Below are positions 35,036 through 45,400 of a stretch of DNA of 64,000 nucleotides, piece by piece. Both the position numbers and the translations under genes were made by a program. Every line of letters starts with the position of its first letter. Within the stretch, counting starts at the first letter, position 1. The DNA comes from Asterella californica. Taxonomy: Eukaryota > Streptophyta > Marchantiopsida > Marchantiales > Aytoniaceae. The stretch covers positions 15,252,001 to 15,316,000 of the forward strand of contig JAYKYS010000009.1 in NCBI GenBank assembly GCA_036924285.1. Direction: 5' to 3'. The notes under the pieces were generated by a model. The model was given only the letters and a program-made list of their open reading frames with translations. It did not search any database and had not been told where the DNA came from.

Positions 35036-35745
35036 CTACTATATCTAATGGCATCAAAGAGCATTACCATATCTCTTTCATTGAACGGCTTCACCTCTCT
35101 CTTATCAAGACGCTTGTCGTAGTATTTCTTTTGATGTTCTTGCGTCTTCTCCATCTGAATCATTGCCACAACTCATGCATCCTCTAACTCCAATAGTTGT
35201 TCCCTTCTTGACTTCTAAGCTTCTACTCCGATCATCCTCTTTAACGTCTTATGGACGGTTTGAAAAGTATATAGATCAAACTGTATCGGCAACTTTGATT
35301 CAACACCGTAAATGAGATTGAAGGGAGTATACCTTGTTGAAGTTTTCTTAATAGTCTTGTACTCTCACAAGATAGCATGTAACCTGTTGTCCCAATTGTG
35401 CTTCGTTTTGTCTTGGGTCAGCATCGTATACAAGGTATGGTTGGTCTTCGCAGCAAGATCATTAACATTCGGTTTGTAAGAAGTTATCACTTGTGGCTTG
35501 ATGGAGAAACGTTTCAACATAGCGGTTGTGATGCTTCTCACAAATTCACCACCTCTATTAATAACTAACTCAAGAGGACATCCAAATCTAGTGATGACCT
35601 ACTCTTACAAGAAACGACTAACCTCTTCCTCATTAGTGGCTTTAACTGGTATGACTTCCACCCATTTGGTTATATAGTCGGTAGCAATCACGATATATCT
35701 ATTGCCACTATGTTCAGTACAGTGGTAAAATAAATCCAAACCTTT
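35036..35745 (-). pseudogene. Decayed Ty3/Gypsy integrase
   Basis: The minus strand reads SGNRYIVIATDYITKWVEVI (first catalytic Asp present), then RFGCPLELVINRGGEF, where the second catalytic Asp has become Asn. Next come NDLAAKTNHTLYTMLTQDKT, KTSTRYTPFNLIYGVESKLP, and the C-terminal HQKKYYDKRLDKREVKPFNE. At least seven in-frame stops occur, nearly all explained by CAA/CAG/CGA to TAA/TAG/TGA or TGG to TGA. The N-terminal HHCC zinc region is missing at the 35745 edge. Residue changes D-N, R-H and G-R are also G-to-A on the coding strand. Confidence 0.75.
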
Positions 35746-37125
35746 TGTGCAGTGGTGCAATGTTTACTTACTGCAGAAAAATCTTTTTTTTCAAGAAATT
35801 TCTTTTACCAAAATACTACTAGCTTCAAACTACAAGCTTCCTCTTCCCTCCACACACTTCCTGTATTGTCCCCGCCAAGAATTGTTCTTCGTTGAAATGC
35901 CAGCTCATTCTTTACCAGCCATTTCCCAACCACCGTTTGCATGCATATAGAGTTGTTGTATTTGATCGGAGTGAATTAAGTTTCAGTTTCACATTTCTTA
36001 CTATATCAATTTATATGAATATCAAACAAGTGTTGGATTAACAAGAAGTACTTAGCTTCAAGGAATGATTTAACGTTTTCCTCCTTATCTTTTGTGAATA
36101 TTGTATGAGTAAGTTTTGGAATCTTTGCGATTCCAGTATGAAGTCTTATATTCCTGATGTGTGATCTACTTGGAAACGTTTTGGAGTCTTAAAGTTAGGG
36201 TAAGTAGGTTTTCAAAGTAGTTTGTTATTTTCATCCTAATCTGTTATTTTACTTCATCACTTTTTAACTCGATATACGTGAACAGAGAGGTCAACGCACA
36301 TACTATGTTGAAATAGTAGTAATATCAAACCTATATAAGACAGAATCAAACTTATATAATAAGGTATTAACCCTGTATATATTACGTAGAAAAGGTCAGA
36401 GAACTGACATGTAATATACATTCATGATCCGGTGGATAAACTGGACATTTGAGGAAATCGGTTAATGGGCATCAAGTAGAAAAGAGATGACGAATGGAGT
36501 ATATATCATAGCTAATAAACAAACATATTAATAATATAACGACTATACTAAAAGTTATTATACAATGAAAACGCTGGAAAGATGTATATGGAAAAAGTTA
36601 ATCTTAGGGAGTTGAGAAGATTATCCTCGAGCTCTAGAAGAGAGATGCTCTTGATGATTTTCATGAGTATATTCGTTCGATGCACTTCATGGTTAATCTA
36701 CATGGCTTAGATGCATACCAAGCAATGTTATAGTTAAACCATAGTTAAACTTGGGTTATGTTTCCAGAGATTTATAGATACCACTATTTAGACTTGGTTT
36801 AGTTTCGACTCTCGGGAGGTTGATATGCCCCAGTTATGATTCCATTTTAAGATTGAAAAACTGATAAGTCACACTTTAAAAAGATCCGGTAAAAAGAAAG
36901 ACAAAGGAGAAAGTAGACGTTCACGCGATTTCCGTTAAGCAGCGGCTAAGATACACTACTAACATTATTTGAGGAAAATGCGTGGTTTGTGTGACATGAA
37001 CCTCTGGAAGTCGTGCTTTATCGGGTAAACCACTTCCTACATAACATGACATGCAATGAAATTCACAGGAAAACACACCTACCAAACTACTTAATTACTT
37101 AGTATAGACTAACTAAACCACCATA
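35746..37125. other. No recognisable gene
   Basis: AT-rich intergenic sequence with no supported coding region; the 67-codon ORF at 35747 has no features. Confidence 0.5.
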
Positions 37126-37680
37126 TTCTTAGAGGAAGATGGAGGAGGTAAATATACCTAACCCTTCCAGAGGAAGGGTTAGGTATTAAATTAACATCAG
37201 AGTATATCAATGTATTAATGAGTTGAACTCTCAGACTTGTACTTTCTGAAGGGCGGCACTCAGGTCCAGATTTATGGGTTATCTCTTACACTCTCTTTGT
37301 TTCCAGGTATAGGTAACAAATAATCTTTATAAAATATTTTAATTTTTTGCACTTACTTAGTATATATTTTTACTTAACATATATATATATATATATATAT
37401 ATATTCCCGATAACATTAAGCGAACAAAAGTTCCCTGGAGTTCATCCAGCATGCATATTTGACTAACTGCAGGATGGAGGAGTTTTCATGTATATTCACC
37501 TCCTCCATCTTTCGATGGAAGAAGGAGGAGTTTTCATGTATATTCACCTCCTCCATCTTTCGATGGAAGAAGAAAATATACAAGTGTTTAATTCATCACC
37601 TAACCCTTCCATTAGGAAGGGTTCCATTAGGAAGGGTTTAGTGATAAATTAAACTTGTGAATATACTTTACTTTTCACAG
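37126..37680. repeat. Cluster of palindromes and 50-bp tandem repeats
   Basis: A perfect hairpin (arms CCTAACCCTTCC and GGAAGGGTTAGG around AGA, 37160-37186) is followed by two 50-bp tandem units (about 37474-37573; GGAGGAGTTTTCATGTATAT then TCACCTCCTCCATCTTTCGA). A second CCTAACCCTTCC plus duplicated ATTAGGAAGGGTT follows at 37599-37640. The whole looks like a composite of small palindromic elements. Confidence 0.8.
37240..37460 (-). repeat. Dispersed repeat family, copy 2 (inverted)
   Basis: The complement carries ATATGCATGCTGGATGAACT, then GGGAACTTTTGTTCGCTTAA and, about 100 bp on, TACCTGGAAAC. Matches the copies at 16270 and 52060. Contains an (AT)n run at 37379-37403. Confidence 0.6.
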
Positions 37681-38489
37681 AGTACGATGTTTATACTGAT
37701 CGGAAGAACGACTCGCAGTGCTTGACTTATGGTTTTTTCGTTATCTTCATCCAACACTTGTCCATCTGATCCATCCATTGAGACTAAGTCTTTATAATCT
37801 CCAGGTGTACATTATATAAATAGTAAACACGGACTATGTTCCATGTTTAGTACTAATCATAATTTTCTGATTTCATATATACTTGTCTCTCGTATTAATA
37901 AATGAAGTATGCACAGCTATTTCTGTTTCTCCTCTCTATTACGAAACCTTATCCTCGTAAACTGTATATTGATTTCTGAGTTTCCAGCTTGGTCTTTTCC
38001 CTCTATCTGACATTCGTACGCTTTTGATGTATATTTGACTAACCGCAATCTGAGAACTTGTTGAAGCTGTTTATTCACAGCCAGGTGAATATGCTTATTT
38101 GCATATTCACCTGGCTGCTTATTCACTTGGCTAGCGGCGTCGCACTGTTAATATTTGTTTTTCATCTTGGTCTTAACCGGTTCTCAGATATTTTCTTCTC
38201 CTTGGACTAAAATAAATACTCCTTTTCACGCCATATACGATTTCCAAGCCGGCTTCCATCTATCGTACCGAGAATAAAGGTGTTTTGGGTGACGCGGTAT
38301 TCTCTCCAGGAAAAAATGGCTCATCCGCATTTTTTTCTTCCTTGGTTGGTTTCTCGTTTTGTTTCGCGCTCTCCAGCAAGTTCAACTTACGGTTTTCCAT
38401 TCTTAAACGTTTGGGTGTTGTTTCATAGCACTGGCCACAGGAAGCGTTCTTTCATAGCAGTGGACACAGGACCGTAACTCGTACACAAA

Positions 38490-38665
38490 AAGATTGTGAA
38501 CTGTAAGCCGTAACCTCTTTATTTCCATCACTCGTACAGATAGTGAACAGTAAGCCGTAACCTGTTTATTTCCAACGTCAAGAGCATGGCTACACACTGT
38601 GATTAGTAAGCCGTAACCTGTTTATTTCTAACATCGAAAGCTTGTCTACACACTGTACGTACATC
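38490..38665. repeat. Three direct repeats 3' of the HUH gene
   Basis: GTAAGCCGTAACCT.TTTATTTC occurs three times, about 50-58 bp apart. CTACACACTGT also occurs twice (38590, 38645). Candidate subterminal repeats of the Replitron. Confidence 0.85.
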
Positions 38666-38689
38666 GAGACCGAGCAAATAACGTTTTAT

Positions 38690-38970
38690 AACTGTACAGA
38701 AGACGACCGAAGGAAGTAACACATTTTCAGCCAGGAGTAGTTCGGACTCTGGACACTAAGCACAGAAGCTTTCGTCTGCCGCACACACAACAGTAACACT
38801 AAGATAAGGCTTCCTTTGCTGCTATACGGTGAGAAGGGGAGCCAAGTAACAGAGAGCAAAGATAAGGCTTCCTCTGCTGCTGTAGGGACAGAAGAAGGCA
38901 AGTAACACATATTTACAGACGAACAGTAAGCACAGTAGCTTTCGTCTGCACTACAGTACAGAACTTCGGT
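38690..38970. repeat. Degenerate direct repeats in the 3' region
   Basis: AGATAAGGCTTCCT.TGCTGC, AAGTAACACAT, and AGCACAG.AGCTTTCGTCTGC each occur twice, as if a segment of roughly 100-200 bp was duplicated and diverged. Confidence 0.7.
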
Positions 38971-39089
38971 TCGTAGCATGAAGCTGTCACGAACACCGCT
39001 CTCCCCGCTCCATAGACAGTAGTACACCTCTACCCTGGAAGAGCGCTGTCCCTGCTCCATGACCACAAGTAGACCTCGACAGCTCCCTC

Positions 39090-40124
39090 CTACTCCACTT
39101 GATGGTCTGCAATACGAGCATTACCCCTAGTTAGGCAGAAACAACAGATAACGACTGAAAGCAACAAACAAGAGGGATGAGCACCTTCCATCGCTCGCTG
39201 GGCCGTGGAATCTCGAAGCAAAGCGCTGCACAGAGGAATGAATTCAGGAAAGACATCGACCGCTTCGAAGATTGGACAGGGATGAGCAGGCGGGGAAGGC
39301 AGATCCATCGACCGCTCCTCCTCCTCAGGAGTGAGGCTGGTGAAATAGCGGCGGCGGTCATCACGCTTCGAGAAGAATATAGTGTCGATATCTGCCATGC
39401 TTATCGTTTCGGGATGGACAATAGATTTCCAAAGTGCCTCGCTCCTTGCTCGTTGAATACCGTTGCCCATCAACCATTTGCAAGAAGGAGCATATTTTCC
39501 ACAACGCACCATGGATCGCAAACAAGTACAGAGGGTACTGCCCAGAGGATGCCTGCATCTATACTTATTAAATTGCAAAGCACGCTGTAGAATATTGTTA
39601 GAGTTCAATTCGACCCTGTTTTTTGTATCGGTGGCCCCTAAAAGACTGAACAACTCTTCCCCATCAACAAGCATACCATCGGATATATTCTTCATGCAGC
39701 ACTTGTGATGTACCTCAGATTTGTCTTTCATACAGTAGCCTATCATACCTACGAAAGTATGAAGGCCCCTGTTGTTAAGCCTCTTTATGCAAACCTCCCC
39801 TCCAAGCGGTCTACCAGCGCCCTTCCAACCCAAGACTACTAGGAGCCTGTTTTTTATATCGATAGGACTCGTAGCCTGCAAGCACAAAACTCCCTGGATG
39901 TGCAGATGGAATAAAGCACCCCCTCTTTCGACGGAGATGAGACCACTATCGCAATGTTGCTGCAAAAAAGCACACAAACATCCCCAGCAAGAAAGGTCCA
40001 AATCGCCACCAGTTTGAGCGACAGTGACAGAAACCTCAAGAGTTTTTAGAGGTTGTCCTCTTCTGGAGCGAGGAACCGGAGGATTGGTCGCACGCCTTGT
40101 GCGTGCGGCTTGTCTCATTTGCAT
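39090..40124 (-). CDS. Replitron-type HUH (Y1) transposase
   Basis: Single-strand DNA nickase/ligase of the Rep-type HUH fold, thought to cut and join element ends through a covalent tyrosine. From ATG 40124 (344 codons): a basic start (RTRRATNPPVPRSRRGQ), a first beta strand (TLEVSVTVAQ, 29-38), a metal-binding Glu in ISVERG (E65), the HUH motif FHLHIQG (H73, H75), a basic segment, then GLHTFVGMIGYCMKDK, with catalytic Tyr130 three residues before Lys133. The C-terminal part has the family-like YAPSCKWLMGNGIQRARSEA and HPETISMADIDTIFF. No Y2 motif and no helicase, so it is not a Helitron. It may be the main exon of a longer gene starting at 40814; the join is unresolved because the upstream coding frame differs. 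The frame is uninterrupted and all key residues are present, so the catalytic domain may be active. Confidence 0.72.
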   Translation of the reverse strand: MQMRQAARTRRATNPPVPRSRRGQPLKTLEVSVTVAQTGGDLDLSCWGCLCAFLQQHCDSGLISVERGGALFHLHIQGVLCLQATSPIDIKNRLLVVLGWKGAGRPLGGEVCIKRLNNRGLHTFVGMIGYCMKDKSEVHHKCCMKNISDGMLVDGEELFSLLGATDTKNRVELNSNNILQRALQFNKYRCRHPLGSTLCTCLRSMVRCGKYAPSCKWLMGNGIQRARSEALWKSIVHPETISMADIDTIFFSKRDDRRRYFTSLTPEEEERSMDLPSPPAHPCPIFEAVDVFPEFIPLCSALLRDSTAQRAMEGAHPSCLLLSVVICCFCLTRGNARIADHQVE

Positions 40125-40149
40125 CGGATGGAAAGGAGGAGTGTTTACA

Positions 40150-40814
40150 GCCTATTCTATAAATCCTTGTGTTGATTGTCTGGCACACATAGTCCAAAAT
40201 GTTCTTCCTGTACACAGAAGTAACAACAGGCTTCAAAAGGGTCTCATCGTCCTCGTGTCTAAGAAACTTGGGGTAGCTAAAAATAGTAGACCTGCTGTCC
40301 TTCAGAATGAGCCAGGAACCTTCGGTTTGCACATAAAGAAAGGGACCAATTATGCACTGAAAGCACTGACTAGAGCCGGAGAAAGCATACGACACTTTGA
40401 CGTAATCCAAACCTGGGAGAAGGAATTCTGGGGGCTTTAAACAAAAACAGAAATCGATGTATATGTAGCTTCTACTAAGATACAGATCTGTCTCGGAGAA
40501 AGACAGATAGCGGGAAGGTAGCAAAGGATTGGAGGAGAAGACGTAGGAGGAGCGAATTGCAACAGTCGACACTTAAACTCTTGGATACCATGAAGGCAAT
40601 ATGTTTCGATAGACTGTAAGGAACGAGCTAGAAGCGAAGGAGAAACCGAGGACTGCAGGGAAGGGGATATAGGACCCTCAGGAGATAGATGAGGGGGCTC
40701 AGGGGTAGTAGGAACTAAGAGAGGACTGCGTGGAGCGTCATCAAGGCTATGACATTCATCATCATCGAAAAGTGTCAGAGCATTGTCCGCACTTACTTCA
40801 CATTCAGTAGACAT
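40150..40814 (-). CDS. Probable N-terminal exons of the HUH gene
   Basis: ATG at 40814 opens an acidic Ser/Pro-rich start (MSTECEVSADNALTLFDDDE, then PPHLSPEGPISPSLQSS). A donor at CTTCATG|GTATCC and an acceptor at CTCCCAG|GTTTGG remove 40588-40413 (176 nt) with matching phase, joining exon 40814-40589 to GLDYVKVSYAFSGSSQCFQC and on to LRHEDDETLLKPVVTSVYRK and about 40150. No domain recognised. How this connects to the HUH frame (one base apart, with no good intron of normal size) is unclear, so a frameshift is possible. Confidence 0.45.
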
Positions 40815-42091
40815 TGCAAAGACAGTGAAAAGTTGTAGACAAATACCTCAGAGTAGCTCCATTTCGATACTTGTAGAGTAGAAAAGCATGCATCGAAGGA
40901 GGCAAACGATAGACATCTGCTCGCAGAAGCAGATGCCTCCATCAGTCGCCATGCCGCCAGCGCGACATCGTGTGGACAGCGCGATGACGCTCACCGCTCG
41001 CGAAAAAGGTGAGGAGCAAGAACTGCAGAACAAGACTCAGACGGAAGGCAGCGAGCCGTGAACACGTCACGACAACTCCTATTCCGAAGCACTCCCGACG
41101 TCGAAGAAGGTCGGACAGAAGCCAGGAAGGCATGAAAACGTCAGAAAAAAAAATTTGCTGATCGTACAAACCTGGCTTCGACGCTGGGAGAAGCCACTGA
41201 CATGAAACGGAGCGAACGATCGAGCAGAAATCAAAAGAAAAGACGGCGACAGCAAGATATGAGCGACAGCAAAAAGAAAAAACCACTGCAAGACCTCTTC
41301 GGCGCATTCTCGTGAGCCAACACCTCTTTGCAGAAAGAAATGGTGGCTCACGACGAGTCTCGTCGAAAAAACGGCAGTGAGCCATAGCCACAGCGACAAT
41401 CGGCGATTCCTGCTCTCATCCCGACGGCAACGAAAACGATCAACCAAAAACAAGCAACTCCCGTTAAATTCTGCCCGACGCGATCGCACGTCCTCACAGT
41501 CAAAGAATGAACGACCGGTCCCACCTGCAGAAACGATAGACAAAGCACGCAGGTTGCACAGAGAAACAGAACGCAGCGATGCATGATGCCAAAACCGAGT
41601 CCACCAAACAGACCGTAGCGTCATGCCTCCAACCTCGAACCGTGCGATGGAATGAGCGTCAGAAAGCACGCAGGCTGCATACAACATAACGCAACAAATT
41701 GTCTAGACGTAAAGAAGCGGTGGTAAAGTTAGAAGCCGTCAGCCAAAGACGCCGTAGCGGAGCTATGTCTCCAAGCTCCAAGCGCGCGAGTTACGACCTC
41801 CAGCAACAGAAGTGCTGCTAAACATTAGCGGTAGCTGAGAACATTACGCTTGGAAAAGAACGCAGTCTGTAGAGAAAAAACAACGAACAGAACGGTAGGA
41901 GGACGGGCTGCTACTACGAGGAAAGAAGGAAGGCAACGAGAATAGAGGAGAGAATTTCGCTACGGCAGCAAACAAGCACGAAAAAGACGGTACGCGTAAA
42001 AAGAAGCGGCAGCGATGGCAAAAATGACTCAACCAAACAGACGGCGGCGGTGTAGACATAGACGGTACGCATAAAGAACCTGCAGGCCGCA
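40815..42091 (-). other. Leader upstream of the HUH gene
   Basis: On the minus strand a GC-rich, pyrimidine-biased stretch with overlapping ORFs in several frames (41079-41687, 40942-41391) that look compositional. Phrases such as CCAAACAGAC, GCACGCAGG.TGCA and CTCCAA.CTCGAA recur about 200-400 bp apart, suggesting old internal duplication. Probably promoter and 5'UTR. Confidence 0.4.
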
Positions 42092-42380
42092 TGGAGTTAC
42101 AGCCTCGACCGAAAAAAAAAATGATTGTTCTGTCCCGACAAAGGCGCCAAACGTTAGCGGTATTTATTTTGGTTCGGCTATACAGGCGCGCACCAACCCC
42201 AGGTTTTCTAACGCCTCGTTCTTGCCGTTCCGCATTTTACAACCTCGACCGAAAAAAAAGTCAATTGTAATGTCCCGATAAAGGCACCGTAACGTTAGCG
42301 GCATTTGTTTTAGTTCGGCTATAGAGGCACGCACCAACCCCAGGTTTTCTAACGCCTCGTTCTTGCCGATCCGCATTTGG
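42092..42380. repeat. Tandem duplication, unit about 140 bp
   Basis: Two units share CCTCGACCGAAAAAAAA, GTCCCGA.AAAGGC, AACGTTAGCGG, GTTCGGCTATA.AGGC, and an identical CACCAACCCCAGGTTTTCTA. The minus-strand ORF 42164-42403 translates both copies in frame (GKNEALENLGLVRA twice). It marks the 5' side of the Replitron block. Confidence 0.92.
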
Positions 42381-42403
42381 GACGCATATTCTTCTGCTTC
42401 CAT

Positions 42404-45400
42404 GATATCGACTTTCCAAGATTATAGTGCCCGAAAATCTCTATACCTCACCTATCTCTATACCTTTGTCTAACATAGCATCTGAGATATCGTCTCGTAG
42501 AACTGAGAAAGATAATAGTTCCTATTAAAATAGTAAATTTAATTATTTTAAGTGAATTATTTCTACCAAACTATAGAAAAGTGGTGGTATAGTTTTACGA
42601 CAATCCGTAATACTTCATTATGCAATTTGGTGTAACGATGTAAATATTCCTTCAAATTATATCAGATTCGAATTCAAATTTAGTGGGCTAGTTCACTCCA
42701 CCAGGGTGTACGTACTTCTGTAGATTGTAACTGCGATTCAAATCGATTGCGAATCGAAAGTACTTTGATTGCGAATTCACATCACGATGACTTGAAACAA
42801 GTTTTGTTGATCGTTACTTTTAGGTCGAATCATACTACAGGCATCTCACGTCTTGTGAATTACACCGAAATTTAAAGCATTGTGAGATGCATCTTTTACA
42901 ACCAAAATGCCGTTAGCCCATTAGAATTGACTTCTGTTATGGATAGTTCTGTTCGTCCTGTCTTACGTTTTCCTCGTCCGCAGATAAATTTTTCAATGAA
43001 AAACTCTTTATCAACAGGAACCCTTCTACCTGCACTAGCTATAGAGTTTGAAGTTATTTTCTCAAATTTTTCCAACTATTTTGCCACGCGATAGCATTGC
43101 TATACGTCGATTGTGAAGAACAGAAAAGAAGAAGAGATTTTTTTGGGTGTATTGTATTTTTTTGTCGTATCTGAAGACCGTTGAAGAGAAAGAAGGAAAA
43201 GTCTCTGTAAAACCTGAAAAGGACATAGGAACTAATTTAAAACCAGATAAATCACTAACGCATAGCCCCTCAATTCCACTGCCAGCCTAGCTACTTGTTT
43301 AACTTATTTACTATATTATATTATACTATTAAGTACGAAGTTAATTAGTTCTCGAAAAGAAAATGTGGACAGCAGAGTATATCGCAAGTACTCACTGTTG
43401 GAGTAGTTGGAGTACTGACTTCTCCAAAGTTGATTTTACTTGGGATATAGTTAGCACATGAAAAAACAACATTTCTACTGCAAATCAGCTCTATAACGTC
43501 GAATCCTTTCCACGTTGTATTACATGACATTCAAATTTGAACGATAAGCTGAAAATAATATTATCCTTTCATTATCTATTCGATCATATGTTATAAAACA
43601 AAAGAACATAACATCATCATTCGTGATGAGAATAGAATCAAAAGATATTAAAAATCTAAAGAATGTATCTGGTGCCTTCAGTTCTATAAAAGTTGTTACA
43701 TAGTTCCACAAGCTCATGATTCATTCTCAAATACCTTCAACTATATAGTAGCATTTCAGACTTCACTTGAAATGGTTTTCTTCACAGGATTTACTGACTT
43801 GAAGCTACGTGTATGAGCGTTTAGGGTTAATATAAACTCTAAGATGTATTAATAGAATATTTTTAATCTGACTCGTCCAAAATGAAATATTCAAACTGTT
43901 TATCTATAATACAATCAATGTCACAACTATAAACTATTTACAGGTCTAAATTTATTCTGTAAGACTTAGTATGCATTCGTTAATAAAGTAGTATACCAAG
44001 TAGACTGCGCTTAGCCTAGTGAAAGGGCTTGGAATATATCGCACACAAATGCGTCTGCTATAGTGCTACATTTTATTTTCCCTTTCAACCCATAATCTTC
44101 TGCATGCTTTCTATTCTGTTGGTTTATTTCTGAGGCTGACTACGGTAGGTGTAAACTGTGTTGACGCATTTGGTGTACCATGCGCCTTTGGTATTTAATT
44201 AGAACTGCGTTTCGATGTCTTGGGTCTTTTTCTTTTGCACCCACCACTTGTCTACACCATCTAGAGTGTGAGTGCGGAGAAGCATGGGCGATGTTCATTG
44301 TCCCTTTTTCTTCTTCGCTTGCTTATTTATTCGCCTCTTCCATCCGCAGATGGACGAGTGCAGCAAGTTTAATTTAGTATTTTCTTTAAACAAATATTAG
44401 ATAATAATTTTATGTTTTTGTTAATAAATGTTCGTAATTATAATTTCGGAAGTGAGTCGGTGTACACTTCACTTGTCGTTTATCTTTAGATCGTTCTGCA
44501 ACTGTAGCACCAGCTATCAGTTAACACTTATACATGAGTTCAATGTTTCCTTAGAATTTCCATCTCACACTTAAAGAAAGGGAGCGAAAGTTACCCAAAG
44601 GTGGTTTAGCATGATTATTTTTCTTCTTTTCACCGGAACAATGCAGAAAATACACCACCTGCAGAGTCTTTACGTTATTCAGTATGATGATAGTTACCTA
44701 CTGACATAGTCACTTATTATTTGCAGAGGGAAAGGCACAAACCGAGAAAAGAGAAGGAAGCAAAATGTCACACAAAGAGGCAGTGCTAAGAAGCGCGTAG
44801 TGACTTACTCAGACTAATTCTTAGTGTGCAGTTGCTTTTTGCCACGTGGTGAAAGACTGCATTTATTTCTTTTTTGGCCCTTTCTCTTTTCCCTCTTTGT
44901 AGTCAGTATGTCAGCGTTAAAGTAAGAGCTCAAAGTAGGCTCAAGAGGATTTGGACTGCAGAATTCATTGGCTATATTGTTGCGATTAAAACGAAGAAAA
45001 TAACTAATACAGTTGTATATCAAGGAATTATTCTTCTTTATTATTGTTATTCCTTCATAGCTTTGAAGAGTCCATTTAATTTCTTGATTTGATACCGGTA
45101 CTTCCCTAGTAGAGGAACTCAATGTAAGAGTTGCATAATATGCATGTAAATACGTGTTCTTACCATGGAATTTATAGGTAATTAATTAATTAATTAATTA
45201 TTAACTACTGTCTCCTCTGAAAACATAATGGATGATTTCCAGGGTACAAATATGCATATATATCTAGGACTTTGATGAAGTAGTACCCCTTTATGGGCTA
45301 ACTGTACTGTATCCAAGAAGTCATCAGGGAGCAGATTATAAGCTGTGAGCAATGTTCTTGGAATTCATTCTCGGGGGCCACGAGTTTCATACATGTAGCC

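Larger units (their letters stand above)
38485..42403 (-). mobile_element. Probable Replitron (HUH-endonuclease transposon)
   Basis: A GC-richer block in AT-rich flanks, with all coding on the minus strand: a 125-140 bp tandem repeat at the 5' side (42092-42380), a long leader, an N-terminal coding part with one clear intron, the HUH protein (39090-40124), and direct repeats 3' of the gene (38490-39060). The class is known to carry short direct repeats at or near its ends and to lack the helicase of Helitrons; no helicase is seen here. Exact ends are not determined; the coordinates mark the outermost repeats. Confidence 0.5.

Noticed and set aside
33300..35745. Functional retroelement restored by U-to-C RNA editing of stops
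   Set aside because: Such editing in hornworts, ferns and lycophytes is organellar, and missense damage including loss of a catalytic Asp follows the same substitution pattern. Deamination decay is simpler.
37160..37640. Interstitial telomere repeats (CCTAACCC)
   Set aside because: The motif is CCTAACCCTTCC inside hairpins, not tandem CCCTAAA.
39090..40124. Integrated CRESS virus Rep or Helitron RepHel
   Set aside because: No superfamily 3 helicase as in most viral Reps, no Y2 motif or fused helicase as in Helitrons, and the C-terminal region fits Replitrons.
40942..41687. Minus-strand ORFs of 149 and 202 codons upstream of the HUH gene
   Set aside because: They overlap in different frames with Ser/Leu/Phe/Arg-rich low-information content typical of a pyrimidine-rich leader; no domain.
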